A DNA stretch of 64,000 nt from Rasiella rasia (GTDB taxonomy: Bacteria > Bacteroidota > Bacteroidia > Flavobacteriales > Flavobacteriaceae): assembly GCF_011044175.1 (NCBI RefSeq), contig NZ_CP049057.1, forward strand, positions 1,379,501 through 1,443,500. Direction: 5' to 3'. The translations under genes and the position numbers were made by a program. The stretch's first letter is position 1; each line of letters starts with the position of its first letter. Positions 19,396 to 28,163 of this stretch are shown here, piece by piece. Below the pieces are notes generated by a model. It did no database searches and had not been told where the DNA came from. It saw only the letters and a program-made list of their open reading frames with translations.

Positions 19396-20724
19396 CTAGC
19401 GCATTTTCCCCATTGCCTGCATCATTTTTCTGCCGCCACCGCCTTGCATCATCTTCATCATTTTGCTCATTTGGTTAAATTGCTTTAATAGTTGGTTGAC
19501 TTCCTGTACCGAAGTACCGCTTCCTTTAGCAATTCGTTTCTTACGGCTGCCATTTATAACTGCTGGAGTACTTCTTTCTTCGGGCGTCATACTATGTATA
19601 ATCGCTTCAATACCTTTAAATGCATCGTCATCGATATCAACATCTTTTAAGGCTTTTCCCGCACCAGGAATCATCCCGATAAGGTCCTTCATGCTACCCA
19701 TTTTCTTAACCTGCTGGATTTGCTTGATGAAATCGTCGAAACCAAATTGGTTCTTTGCAATTTTTTTCTGAAGTTTTCTTGCTTCTTCCTCGTCAAACTG
19801 TTCTTGTGCTCTTTCAACCAAAGACACTACATCTCCCATTCCAAGAATACGATCTGCCATACGTGCTGGGTGAAAAACGTCAATAGCGTCCATTTTTTCG
19901 CCCGTACCTATAAACTTAATAGGTTTATTTACGACACTCTTAATCGAAATAGCGGCACCACCTCGGGTATCACCATCTAGTTTTGTTAGCACAACACCTT
20001 CAAAATTAAGGCGATCATTAAAGGCTTTAGCAGTATTTACAGCATCTTGCCCTGTCATAGAGTCTACAACAAATAATGTTTCATCTGGCGTTATAGCCGC
20101 ATGCACATTCGCAATTTCTGTCATCATTGCTTCATCTACAGCAAGACGTCCCGCCGTATCAACAATAACCACATTATGTCCATTTTGCTTGGCATGAGCA
20201 ATAGCATTTGTAGCAATTGCAACTGGGTCCATATTGCCTTCTTCACTATATACCTCTACCCCTATTTGCTCACCCACAACATGCAATTGATTAATCGCCG
20301 CAGGACGATACACATCACAAGCTACCAACAATGGTTTCTTAGTTTTCTTGGTCTTTAAGAAATTTGCGAGTTTTCCAGAGAAAGTAGTTTTACCACTACC
20401 TTGTAAACCAGACATTAAAATAACACTTGGTGATCCCTTAAGATTAATCCCTGCTGTTTCGCCCCCCATAAGTTCGGTGAGCTCATCTTTTACAATTTTC
20501 ACCATTAATTGGCCTGGTTGTAACGTTGTAAGTACGTCTTGCCCCAGTGCCTTTTCTTTTACGCGATTGGTAAATTCTTTGGCAGTTTTAAAATTTACAT
20601 CGGCATCTAGCAATGCACGGCGTACTTCTTTTAAAGTTTCTGCTACATTTACTTCGGTAATGCTTCCGTGTCCCTTTAAGACGTGAAGCGCTTTATCTAA
20701 CTTATCACTAAGATTATTAAACAT
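19396..20724 (-). CDS. ffh: Signal recognition particle protein (Ffh/SRP54)
   Basis: GTPase of the signal recognition particle, which delivers nascent membrane proteins to FtsY and the Sec translocon. 442 residues, full length. The N domain is followed by the G domain with GLQGSGKTTFSGKLA, the DTAGRLAVDE motif and the TKLDGDTRGGAA motif; the methionine-rich M domain ends with MSKMMKMMQGGGGRKMMQAMGKMR, which binds signal peptides and the SRP RNA. A clear promoter lies upstream. No 4.5S RNA gene was found here. Confidence 0.98.
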   Translation of the reverse strand: MFNNLSDKLDKALHVLKGHGSITEVNVAETLKEVRRALLDADVNFKTAKEFTNRVKEKALGQDVLTTLQPGQLMVKIVKDELTELMGGETAGINLKGSPSVILMSGLQGSGKTTFSGKLANFLKTKKTKKPLLVACDVYRPAAINQLHVVGEQIGVEVYSEEGNMDPVAIATNAIAHAKQNGHNVVIVDTAGRLAVDEAMMTEIANVHAAITPDETLFVVDSMTGQDAVNTAKAFNDRLNFEGVVLTKLDGDTRGGAAISIKSVVNKPIKFIGTGEKMDAIDVFHPARMADRILGMGDVVSLVERAQEQFDEEEARKLQKKIAKNQFGFDDFIKQIQQVKKMGSMKDLIGMIPGAGKALKDVDIDDDAFKGIEAIIHSMTPEERSTPAVINGSRKKRIAKGSGTSVQEVNQLLKQFNQMSKMMKMMQGGGGRKMMQAMGKMR

Positions 20725-20748
20725 GTTCTGGTGTTATTTTAAGAGTGG

Positions 20749-20778
20749 CAAAGATACAAATTGGCGGGCTTTTAACAA
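20749..20778 (-). promoter_or_regulatory. Predicted ffh promoter
   Basis: On the minus strand TTG (20776-20778) and TATCTTTG (20749-20756), an exact TAnnTTTG, are separated by 19 bases. The transcript start would lie about 20 bases before the ffh ATG. Confidence 0.65.
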
Positions 20779-20819
20779 AGTGAGTGCTTGACTAAAACTA
20801 TGAAGTTCTTCGTTTTAAT

Positions 20820-22088
20820 TTATCTATTATTTCGCCTAGAATTTCTTCTACTGCCACTACTACTTTTTGTCTTGTTTTTGTTTCCAGCATTTTGTCTACC
20901 TCTTTGATTTGCTGCCTTGTTTGCAGCTTTTTTATCGAGTACATCTTGTAAATTTTCGGTGACTTCAAACCCTTCCAAGGTTTCTTGGTTAAGTCGTTCA
21001 CCTAGTAATTTTTCTATGCCCTGCACATATTCAAATTCATCTACGCTTACAATGCTAATTGCTTGTCCGCTCGCGCCCGCTCTTCCAGTTCGACCAATGC
21101 GGTGTACGTAGTCTTCAGGAATGTTAGGAAGTTCGTAATTAATAACATGAGGCAGTAACGGTATATCTAATCCGCGCGCCGCAATATCTGTTGCCACAAG
21201 TACTCTTACTTTTCCACTTTTAAAGTTTGCTAATGCTTTAGTTCTGGCGCCCTGACTTTTGTTTCCATGAATGGCGGCAGAAGTGATTTTTGCTTTATCT
21301 AGTTTTTGCGCTAGTCTGTTAGCACCATGCTTCGTTCTTGTAAAGATTAATACTTGCTGCCAATCTCCTTCAGAAATTAATTTTATAACCAACGCCGTTT
21401 TACTAGACTTGTTAGTTTTATAAATTAACTGATCTACTTTTTCTGCTGTAGTATTTTCAGGAGCAGCTTCAACCATTACTGGGTTATTTAAAAAACTACC
21501 TGCAAGTTTTTTAATTTCTTTTGAAAAAGTAGCTGAAAACAATAAGTTTTGTCGTCTTTTTGGAAGTAGTGCCAGTATCTTGTTAATATCACGAGCAAAA
21601 CCCATGTCTAACATTCTATCTGCTTCATCTAAAACTAAAAACTCTACATTTTTGAGAGAAAATACACCTTGACTATGTAAATCGAGTAGCCTCCCTGGGG
21701 TTGCAACTAAGATGTCTACACCTTGTCTTAAAGTACGTATTTGTGGATTTGCATTAACGCCACCAAAAATTACTGTAGAACGTATGTCTACATGTTTAGA
21801 GTACGTTTTCACATCTTCTAAAACCTGCGCTGCTAACTCTCGTGTAGGGGTGAGTACCAAAGCACGTACAGGTCTTTTATGCATACGTTGGGCTCCTGTT
21901 AGTTTTTGGAGCATTGGTAATGTAAAGCCAGCCGTTTTTCCGGTTCCGGTTTGGGCAGAGGCTAAAACATCTCTGCCTTCAAGTATTTTAGGAATGGCTT
22001 TTTGTTGAATTGGGGTTGGCGTATCGTATCCTTTTTCGCTAATTGCTTTTAGCAGGGCATCAGACAGCCCTAAACTTTTAAATGACAT
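20820..22088 (-). CDS. DEAD-box ATP-dependent RNA helicase, RhlE-like
   Basis: 422 residues with all helicase motifs in order: Q motif (TPIQQKAIP), [22 protein letters not shown] in [16 protein letters not shown], then ARGLD and [10 protein letters not shown]. The C-terminal tail (about residues 385-422) is basic and Asn/Arg/Ser-rich (RRNSRRNNR), typical of RhlE-type proteins, and should contact RNA. It probably remodels ribosomal or messenger RNA. TACCTTTG on the minus strand (22143-22150) may be its -7 box. The gene to its left, ffh, has its own promoter. Confidence 0.95.
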   Translation of the reverse strand: MSFKSLGLSDALLKAISEKGYDTPTPIQQKAIPKILEGRDVLASAQTGTGKTAGFTLPMLQKLTGAQRMHKRPVRALVLTPTRELAAQVLEDVKTYSKHVDIRSTVIFGGVNANPQIRTLRQGVDILVATPGRLLDLHSQGVFSLKNVEFLVLDEADRMLDMGFARDINKILALLPKRRQNLLFSATFSKEIKKLAGSFLNNPVMVEAAPENTTAEKVDQLIYKTNKSSKTALVIKLISEGDWQQVLIFTRTKHGANRLAQKLDKAKITSAAIHGNKSQGARTKALANFKSGKVRVLVATDIAARGLDIPLLPHVINYELPNIPEDYVHRIGRTGRAGASGQAISIVSVDEFEYVQGIEKLLGERLNQETLEGFEVTENLQDVLDKKAANKAANQRGRQNAGNKNKTKSSSGSRRNSRRNNR

Positions 22089-22180
22089 AGAGGGTATTTC
22101 AGAAGTAACATAAGTATATAGGCGTTACTTCATTGTGAATAGCAAAGGTACGGCTAATTTATTGGCGTAGCTATTTTAAG

Positions 22181-22224
22181 TAAAAAGCCTCGTACTTGCA
22201 ATAAAGTAGACAAGTACAAGGCTT
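22181..22224 (-). terminator. Terminator of the DUF4349 gene
   Basis: AAGCCTTGTACTTG pairs with CAAGTACGAGGCTT (one mismatch) across a 12-base loop, followed by a T-rich tract on the minus strand. Confidence 0.85.
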
Positions 22225-22232
22225 CTCTTCAT

Positions 22233-23078
22233 TTATTTCTTTTTCAATTTACTTCGTAAGAATAGTACGAGTAAGATGATTACCAAAACTACTGGCCAGA
22301 TATGAATTAATCCTAGTATAATAGTTTCGATTAATTCCCAACCAAAGCTAAATCCATTTCCAGCTTTGTCGAAGAATGTCTTGGTATAACTTTCAGGTTC
22401 TTCTTTATACTCAACACTCTCAAACAAATCTATTTGTACTGTACTGTAAGAAACTTTATTCCCTAAATACTTCAAGCGTCCCTGTGCAGCTTCTATCTCT
22501 TCCTGCAATCTGCGTAATTTTTCTTCAGTTGCTAAAATGTCTTCAACAGTCTTAGCGTTTTTTCGAAGTATTTCTTCATAGCGTTTTTTTACTTCAAGCT
22601 TCGTTGCTAAACGTGTTTCAATGTCTAGGTATTCTTCAGTAACATCTTGTGTAGTAATGTTTTCAAACTCGGTAAATAAGGCAACACTGGCAATACTATC
22701 TAAAAGTGCATCGAAATGGGCATTTGGTATTTTAATTGTAAATCTATTTTGTTTTTCATACAGGTTATTTTCAAACCTAAGGTCACTAATGTAACCATTG
22801 TATTGCTGTGCCATTGCCTTCACTTTTGCAGTAGCCAACTTTACATTTTTCACTTTGTAACGTGCCGAAGCCGACTTAATTATTTTTAAATCGATTGGGG
22901 TATCCAACGTTTTTTTGTCATCCGTATTTTCTTCTACGGCTTGGTAACTTTCTGTAACGTCTACAGGCTCCATAGCGAAGTCTTCTTTGTATGACGAATT
23001 TTGACAGCCAACTAATACGGAAATGCATAGTGCTGCCACTATTAATTTAAAACTGAACTTTCTGTTAGGAGTCTTCAT
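22233..23078 (-). CDS. DUF4349 lipoprotein
   Basis: 281 residues. A lipoprotein signal (LIVAALCISVLVGC, Cys25) is followed by a DUF4349 domain: KIIKSASARYKVKNVKLATAKVK, then RFTIKIPNAHFDALLDSIA and a long coiled coil (VKKRYEEILRKNAKTVEDIL with EEKLRRLQEEIEAAQGRLKY). A C-terminal helix (about residues 256-276, GLIHIWPVVLVIILLVLFL) with a basic tail would cross the inner membrane, so the protein is anchored at both ends. Function is unknown. It stands alone between a terminator and a divergent gene. Confidence 0.92.
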   Translation of the reverse strand: MKTPNRKFSFKLIVAALCISVLVGCQNSSYKEDFAMEPVDVTESYQAVEENTDDKKTLDTPIDLKIIKSASARYKVKNVKLATAKVKAMAQQYNGYISDLRFENNLYEKQNRFTIKIPNAHFDALLDSIASVALFTEFENITTQDVTEEYLDIETRLATKLEVKKRYEEILRKNAKTVEDILATEEKLRRLQEEIEAAQGRLKYLGNKVSYSTVQIDLFESVEYKEEPESYTKTFFDKAGNGFSFGWELIETIILGLIHIWPVVLVIILLVLFLRSKLKKK

Positions 23079-23211
23079 AATTTTATATTTTTAAAGATTA
23101 TGAAACAAACCTACTGCGTCTTTCAAAGAGGCCGCTGTAAAACACTTGTAAGCGTTTTGTAAACTATTTTACATTTTACAAGTAGTTGATTTTCAACTTT
23201 ATAAAAACAAA

Positions 23212-24117
23212 TTGACCGAAGCTAATCTGCATCATTTTAATTTACTGAAAGAGAAAGTTGCAACGACTTTCTTAGAAGATAACCACGCACCAAAGCGAAT
23301 TAGTGAGTGGAAGGGAGAGGCTATTACCGCCTTTCAGGAAGATCTTTTTAGCAAAACAAAGGGACGTATTTCTGAGAAATCTTTTTATACATACTTTAAA
23401 AACAAGCCTAAGAATCTACCTAGAATAGATATCCTAAATTTATTGAGTCAGTATGCTGGGTATGCAAATTGGCATCAATTTAAGGATGGTAATGTAGGGT
23501 TGGTTGAAGAAAAAGAAGACAAGAAAAAAAAGGGCTTTCCGCCCGTTCTTTGGTTGGCTATATTCATTCCTATTGCTACCATGTTTATTGTTATGATGAA
23601 TCAAAAAAACACCTTCACTTTTTGCATGGTAGACGAAGACCAAGGTGAGGTAATTTCAGAAAATATAATAGATATTAAAGTGCTACAATCTGGACAGTCT
23701 CCAGTATATACAAAAACAGACAGCGCAGGATGTTTTACCTATAAGACAAAAGACGAAAAAATAACGTTTGTAGTTCAATCGCCGTATTATAAAACAGACA
23801 CTGTAACCCGAAGTATTGATGCTAATGATACGAAAATGGTGAAATTACGGGTAGACGACTATACCTTAATGCTGAAATATTACAGCACAAGTAATTTTAA
23901 GGATATTGAAAAACGCCGTAAGCAGTTAGAACAGCTAATAGCCGCCCAAGCCGAAATCTATCAAGTTTATCCCAATAACGAAGGGATTGAATTATATTCA
24001 AAAAACGATTTTATCCAAAAGCTTACGATCCCAACAAGCGCACTTAAAAACATCCAAATACTCAACAAAACGTATGAAAATGGTAAGATTGTGAAACTTA
24101 AATTTATAGTAAAATGA
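23212..24117 (+). CDS. Single-pass membrane protein with N-terminal helical domain and periplasmic regulatory-like domain
   Basis: 301 residues. The cytoplasmic part (1-108) has helices with a turn-like RISEKSFYTYFKN and LPRIDILNLLSQYAGYANWHQF, which looks like a helix-turn-helix or other small interaction domain; next comes a basic stretch (KEDKKKKGF), one membrane helix at 111-129, and a periplasmic part opening with a carboxypeptidase-regulatory-like module (VLQSGQSPVYTKTDSAGCFTY). The start is a TTG: no ATG or GTG lies in frame nearby, and the protein from TTG is coherent. It overlaps the next gene by 4 bases (ATGA). The 133 bases upstream separate it from the divergent DUF4349 gene; no clear promoter was seen. 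The function is not known. Confidence 0.85.
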   Translation: MTEANLHHFNLLKEKVATTFLEDNHAPKRISEWKGEAITAFQEDLFSKTKGRISEKSFYTYFKNKPKNLPRIDILNLLSQYAGYANWHQFKDGNVGLVEEKEDKKKKGFPPVLWLAIFIPIATMFIVMMNQKNTFTFCMVDEDQGEVISENIIDIKVLQSGQSPVYTKTDSAGCFTYKTKDEKITFVVQSPYYKTDTVTRSIDANDTKMVKLRVDDYTLMLKYYSTSNFKDIEKRRKQLEQLIAAQAEIYQVYPNNEGIELYSKNDFIQKLTIPTSALKNIQILNKTYENGKIVKLKFIVK

Positions 24118-24599
24118 AACAGCTAACTTTCGTATCTATTTTCGCAATTCTTTTTGGCTGTAGCAACATGGCTAGCGATAAAGAAGCTGCCACAAGCGAT
24201 GTTGCTGAAACATTAGAAGAAACCCAAGCATTTCGTGTAGATGAAGCGTTCGACTATGCCACTATAACCCAACAGAAGTTACAGGAATATATAGACTTAC
24301 AACTACTTAAAAATGAGCACCCAGAACTGGCTAAGACAATTGCACCTCAACTTCAAAAGTTGCTAAAAGATTCAATTGCTCTTCCTAAAAATCAAGATTC
24401 TTTAGTTGTAAAAAATTTAAGTCCGTTAGGAACTTTGCTCACCGTAAACGATACCCTTCGGCAACAGAAATTTAGCTTTGCACTTGCATCAAATACATTT
24501 TTTAAAACAGATACGCTTATTGCAAATATTAGCACGATGACTCGTCAAGTTCATGGTGAAGATGTGGTAGTAAACAAAGTGTATTTCAGCAAACAATAA
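24114..24599 (+). CDS. Uncharacterised lipoprotein
   Basis: 161 residues with a lipoprotein signal (LTFVSIFAILFGC, Cys16) and no recognised family. The mature part is mostly helical (ATITQQKLQEYIDLQLLKNE, AKTIAPQLQKLLK) and ends with beta-like strands. It overlaps the preceding gene by ATGA, so the two are translationally coupled and probably work together at the inner-membrane surface. Confidence 0.82.
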   Translation: MKQLTFVSIFAILFGCSNMASDKEAATSDVAETLEETQAFRVDEAFDYATITQQKLQEYIDLQLLKNEHPELAKTIAPQLQKLLKDSIALPKNQDSLVVKNLSPLGTLLTVNDTLRQQKFSFALASNTFFKTDTLIANISTMTRQVHGEDVVVNKVYFSKQ

Positions 24600-24635
24600 C
24601 TTAATAACTGTACCTTTAAACATTAAATACGTCTT

Positions 24636-26111
24636 ATGAAAACAATCTTCACATGCTTATGCACCTTAGTATTTGTCGCTACATTTGGGCAAGAAAAACA
24701 GAAAGTAGAGAACACGATTTCTAAATCTAAAATTGAGGGCCATATTTACTACTTGGCCGACGATCTGTTTAAAGGACGCGAAACTGGAACTCCAGAAAAT
24801 AAATTAGCGGCTTCTTATCTTGCAAATACACTTCGTAGTTATGGTGTTAAACCCAACCCCAAAACAAACACATACTATCAGCAAATTCCGCTCATAAAAA
24901 ATACGCCACCAAACAACATATCGCTAACCATTGGCGGGCAAACGGTAAAGAGCAAAGTAGCTTTAAATGCGGTGCCTATAGAGTATAATGGAGAAGCTGT
25001 TTATTTAAATTATGGTCTAGAATCAGATTACAAAGACCAAGATGTAAAGGGCAAGGTTGTAATTGTTAAAGGAGGTAGTGAAGAAAAAAAAGATGCACGT
25101 GGAGCTTTCGGACTTATAAAGAGAAAACGAGAAATTGCTGAAACTGCAGGTGCTATTGCCATCGTAGAACTACTTAACAGCGAGGACCAAATATGGGGGT
25201 TTATCTCTCATAATTTTGACGCTCCCTCTTTAGAGTTGGGTGAAATTAAAAATAGCCAACTTAAAACAGAAGGTATAAGTCATATATGGACCCAAGATAT
25301 AAGCCATGAATTTGCCACTACAATTGCCTCTAAAAGAGCGTTGGGTGCTACAATAAAAATGAGTGGTTCAAAAAAAGAACAAGTTACTTCTCAAAATGTA
25401 ATTGGTATCGTAGAAGGTACAGATCCTAAACTTAAAAATGAATATATTATTTATTCTGCCCATTACGACCATGTTGGCATTGGGACGCCAGACGCTACTG
25501 GAGACACTATTTATAATGGGGCGAGAGACAATGCGGTAGGCACAACTACTGTACTTAGCATGGCAGAGAATTTAGCAAAGTACCCAACGAAGCGCTCGGC
25601 GCTCTTTATTTTGTTTACAGGTGAAGAAAAGGGACTTTTGGGGAGTGAATATTATGTTGCCAACCCTGTGCTGCCACTAAACCAAATGGTGTACTGTTTT
25701 AATAGTGACAACGGCGGGTATAACGATATCACAAAGGCCACAATCATTGGCCTACCTAGAACTACCGCTACTAAACATATTACATCGGCAGCAACTGTTT
25801 TTGGACTTACTGCTATAGATGACCCGGCACCAGAGCAAGGCCTTTTTGACAGGAGCGATAACGTTCATTTTGCAGCAAAGGGAATACCAGCACCCACATT
25901 TTGTATGGGTTTCACTTCTTTTGATGGTGAAGTAACAAAATACTACCACCGACCAGGAGATCATGCAGAAAGTTTAGATTTTGATTATTTACTTAAATTT
26001 TTTAAGGCGTATGTATTGGCTGGGCGAACTATTGCAAATGATCCTGTAACCCCATTTTGGACCGCAGGTGATAAATATGAAGCCGCAGGTAAAAAATTAT
26101 ACAACCGATAA
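24636..26111 (+). CDS. Exported M28-family zinc peptidase with PA domain
   Basis: 491-residue secreted aminopeptidase-like enzyme: signal peptide (IFTCLCTLVFVATFGQ), a PA insert (VVIVKGGSEEKKDARG and AGAIAIVELL), then the M28 catalytic core. Metal and catalytic residues are visible as SAHYDHVG (His), GARDNAVGTT (Asp), FTGEEKGLLGSEYY (Glu-Glu), NSDNGG (Asp) and DNVHFAAKGIPAPTFCMGF (His). The five zinc ligands are therefore present and the enzyme should be active. Thirty-six bases after the lipoprotein gene and one base overlap with the next. Confidence 0.95.
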   Translation: MKTIFTCLCTLVFVATFGQEKQKVENTISKSKIEGHIYYLADDLFKGRETGTPENKLAASYLANTLRSYGVKPNPKTNTYYQQIPLIKNTPPNNISLTIGGQTVKSKVALNAVPIEYNGEAVYLNYGLESDYKDQDVKGKVVIVKGGSEEKKDARGAFGLIKRKREIAETAGAIAIVELLNSEDQIWGFISHNFDAPSLELGEIKNSQLKTEGISHIWTQDISHEFATTIASKRALGATIKMSGSKKEQVTSQNVIGIVEGTDPKLKNEYIIYSAHYDHVGIGTPDATGDTIYNGARDNAVGTTTVLSMAENLAKYPTKRSALFILFTGEEKGLLGSEYYVANPVLPLNQMVYCFNSDNGGYNDITKATIIGLPRTTATKHITSAATVFGLTAIDDPAPEQGLFDRSDNVHFAAKGIPAPTFCMGFTSFDGEVTKYYHRPGDHAESLDFDYLLKFFKAYVLAGRTIANDPVTPFWTAGDKYEAAGKKLYNR

Positions 26112-26521
26112 TGCGAAGGCTTATCCTACTTTTATGTCCCCTCTTGTTCTTCGTAATAAGTTGTGGTGTAACCAAAAAGACAGACGCAATGGTGAGATAT
26201 GCAGACCAGAATAACAATCAATATATTATTACTAGTTCCACCTTTGAGTATAAACCTATTACTGAAAAAGAAAGTTCTTCAGGGACGTATAATGGCGGTG
26301 TACCTATTTCAAAAGCTATGACTTCGGAAACTTTTAGCCCGGTACTGCAATTAGCACAAGAAATTCTCTCTAATGCTCCAAAAGATGTACGTCGTGAAAT
26401 GCTGACTACCATATTGTCGGTTTCAACAGACGGAATTTCCCAGAGAGCTACACTTAAAAAGAGTAAAAAGAGAGCTGCTTTTGAAGCACTACTTCAGGAA
26501 TTGCGCAATTCTTCAGAATAA
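26111..26521 (+). CDS. Small uncharacterised lipoprotein
   Basis: 136 residues with a lipoprotein signal (LLLCPLLFFVISC, Cys18). The rest holds a segment YIITSSTFEYKPITEKESSS and a helical C-terminus (KDVRREMLTTILSVS, then LKKSKKRAAFEALLQELRN). No family recognised. The ATG overlaps the peptidase stop codon (TAATG), indicating coupling. Confidence 0.78.
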   Translation: MRRLILLLCPLLFFVISCGVTKKTDAMVRYADQNNNQYIITSSTFEYKPITEKESSSGTYNGGVPISKAMTSETFSPVLQLAQEILSNAPKDVRREMLTTILSVSTDGISQRATLKKSKKRAAFEALLQELRNSSE

Positions 26522-26570
26522 TTTTTCCTATTATATTTCTAAAATTTGTAGGAAAAAGCACCATTTAACA

Positions 26571-26638
26571 GAAATCATATAATTTACAGTTCTCACAGAT
26601 TTCTTTGATAGTGAAACCATTATAGCGTTATAGTTTTG
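26571..26638 (+). promoter_or_regulatory. Promoter with upstream operator-like motif, secreted-protein gene 1
   Basis: GAAATCATA (26571-26579), then TTG (-33 box, 26605-26607) inside TTTCTTTGATAGTGAA, then TAGTTTTG (-7 box, 26631-26638, exact TAnnTTTG) after a 23-base spacer. The motif start is 34 bases before the TTG. The same arrangement recurs with identical spacing before the 27420 gene. Confidence 0.65.
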
Positions 26639-26660
26639 AAGTGAATTAAAACCTCACATC

Positions 26661-27191
26661 ATGAAAACACTATACACAATCATCTGTACAATTTTACTTT
26701 CTACGACCATTTCGGCTCAAGAATGTAGTGAAGATTTTAAACAAGTAGAGGGACTTTGGAACAAACTCACGTTAGAAAATGCTCTTAACGACCCAGAGAG
26801 CATGACATCAGAATTTGATGCATTAAAAGGAAACCTTACCAAATCTTTAGGCAATCTTAGTTTAAAGGGAAATGCTCCTAAGTTTTTACCAACCAGCGGC
26901 AAGGTTAAGAAAGGCTCATTAAAGAAGAATAAAAAGAGAACCTACGTAACATACATGGCCCCTAGAGAACGTATTGAAATAAATATTGCCAGTACTCAAA
27001 GTTTGGCGGGCTTAGAGGTGGTAGTCTGTTCTCACACTAAGAGCAACATGACCCAAAATCTAGACAGCCATACGTTTATTGCTGGAGAATCTAGCAAGAG
27101 TTTTACATTAGAAAATGTAAAGGGAAAAGTACTTAGTGTCTCACTAAAGAATTCTGGAGCAAAAGCACCATTTACCATAGTTGCAAAATAG
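26661..27191 (+). CDS. Secreted small protein with one PPC-like beta domain (family member 1)
   Basis: 176 residues: signal peptide (YTIICTILLSTTISAQ), a helical N-terminal part (about 20-90, with LWNKLTLENAL), and a C-terminal beta-rich domain: KKRTYVTYMAPRERIEINIA, VVVCSHTK, then SFTLENVKGKVLSVSLKNSG and APFTIVAK. The last 75 residues have the repeating-strand pattern of the other three genes in this cluster and resemble bacterial pre-peptidase C-terminal (PPC) domains. The gene has its own promoter and a strong terminator. Function unknown; being secreted with a beta-sandwich domain suggests binding of a carbohydrate or protein ligand, but that is inference. Confidence 0.85.
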   Translation: MKTLYTIICTILLSTTISAQECSEDFKQVEGLWNKLTLENALNDPESMTSEFDALKGNLTKSLGNLSLKGNAPKFLPTSGKVKKGSLKKNKKRTYVTYMAPRERIEINIASTQSLAGLEVVVCSHTKSNMTQNLDSHTFIAGESSKSFTLENVKGKVLSVSLKNSGAKAPFTIVAK

Positions 27192-27219
27192 TACGCAAGC
27201 AACTATTTCTAAAAATACG

Positions 27220-27254
27220 AAGTGTCTTGGTGACTCACCAAGACACTTTTTTTT
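27220..27254 (+). terminator. Strong rho-independent terminator after family member 1
   Basis: A 13- to 14-bp stem AAGTGTCTTGGTGA/TCACCAAGACACTT with almost no loop, followed by eight T residues. Confidence 0.92.
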
Positions 27255-27282
27255 ATTCTCTAAAATACTGAAATACAATACG

Positions 27283-27376
27283 CTACATGAATTCTGAGCA
27301 CACTACATGAAATCATAGATTTTAGTTTCCTAGTCGTTTTCTTTGATACTGAAGCAAATATGTCAACCTACTTTAG
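27283..27376 (+). promoter_or_regulatory. Promoter with doubled operator-like motif, secreted-protein gene 2
   Basis: CTACATGAATTC (27283-27294) and CTACATGAAATC (27303-27314) are direct repeats 20 bases apart. The second runs into GAAATCATA (27309-27317). TTG (27343-27345) lies inside TTTCTTTGATACTGAA, and TACTTTAG (27369-27376), 7 of 8 matches to TAnnTTTG, follows a 23-base spacer. The motif-to-TTG distance is 34, the same as at 26571. Confidence 0.62.
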
Positions 27377-27419
27377 CAGTATCAAAAAAGTAATCATTTA
27401 ACCTAATATTTTTTAAATC

Positions 27420-28133
27420 ATGAAAAATTACATCAACACTCACATGAAAACCATCGTACTAGCACTTGCTTTAGTATTCGTTGGTATGACAACAAGCGCA
27501 CAAACTTGTACAAGCACACTTAAGTCAAGATCAGGTACAGTTATGGCTGCTGGACCAGCTAAAATCACATTCACCGCCACCTCTAATTCGGTTCGTGTAT
27601 CTATTAACAAAACAGGTGGTAAGGCAAAAACTACCGTAAACATTTATGCAAATGGAAGTTTTAAAGATCGTATCATCTTTGAAAATGGTCGCGACACACC
27701 TACGAAGGCTAAAACAATACCTGGAGTTTTAGGAAAAACCATTCGTGTAGATATTGTAAACCAATCGGTAGGTAACAAGTTTAAGTATAGTATGCAAGCT
27801 ACAGGTAGCACTAGTAACCTTGCTGTTGGAGGTAAAAAAACAGGACGACTTCTAGGAAACCAAAAGAAAACGATAGAAACTAGATCTTCTTGTACAAACA
27901 AAACTAAAGTAACTATTAAGAGAACAGCTGGAAAAGCTAGAGGTACTGTAAGAGTATGGAAGAAAGTAGGATCTTCTTGGGTAGAACACTCAAGCAATAC
28001 TTTCGAAAGAAGTCAGCCAAGAAACGAGATGGTTCTTAACCTAAATGGAAACCACAAGTTTAAAATAGAATTAAAGAACATTTCCATAGGAAACACCTTT
28101 AGCTATTCTATGGATGCAAAAGTTAGAAACTAA
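27420..28133 (+). CDS. Secreted protein with two tandem PPC-like beta domains (family member 2)
   Basis: 237 residues: signal peptide starting at MKTIVLALALVFVGMTTSAQ, then two related domains of about 100 residues. Domain 1 has SVRVSINKTGGKAKTTVNIY and the closing IVNQSVGNKFKYSMQA. Domain 2 has KVTIKRTAGKARGTVRVW and the closing ELKNISIGNTFSYSMDA. A second in-frame ATG at 27444 also begins a good signal peptide and could be the true start. The mature protein is rich in Lys and basic. The 30-base gap to the next gene suggests cotranscription. Confidence 0.86.
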   Translation: MKNYINTHMKTIVLALALVFVGMTTSAQTCTSTLKSRSGTVMAAGPAKITFTATSNSVRVSINKTGGKAKTTVNIYANGSFKDRIIFENGRDTPTKAKTIPGVLGKTIRVDIVNQSVGNKFKYSMQATGSTSNLAVGGKKTGRLLGNQKKTIETRSSCTNKTKVTIKRTAGKARGTVRVWKKVGSSWVEHSSNTFERSQPRNEMVLNLNGNHKFKIELKNISIGNTFSYSMDAKVRN

Positions 28134-28163
28134 AATAAATTAATAACTATTAAATTAAATATC

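Noticed and set aside
20798-21001. Minus-strand frame at the end of the RhlE-like gene
   Set aside because: It overlaps the basic tail of the helicase in another frame, and has no domain or start signal.
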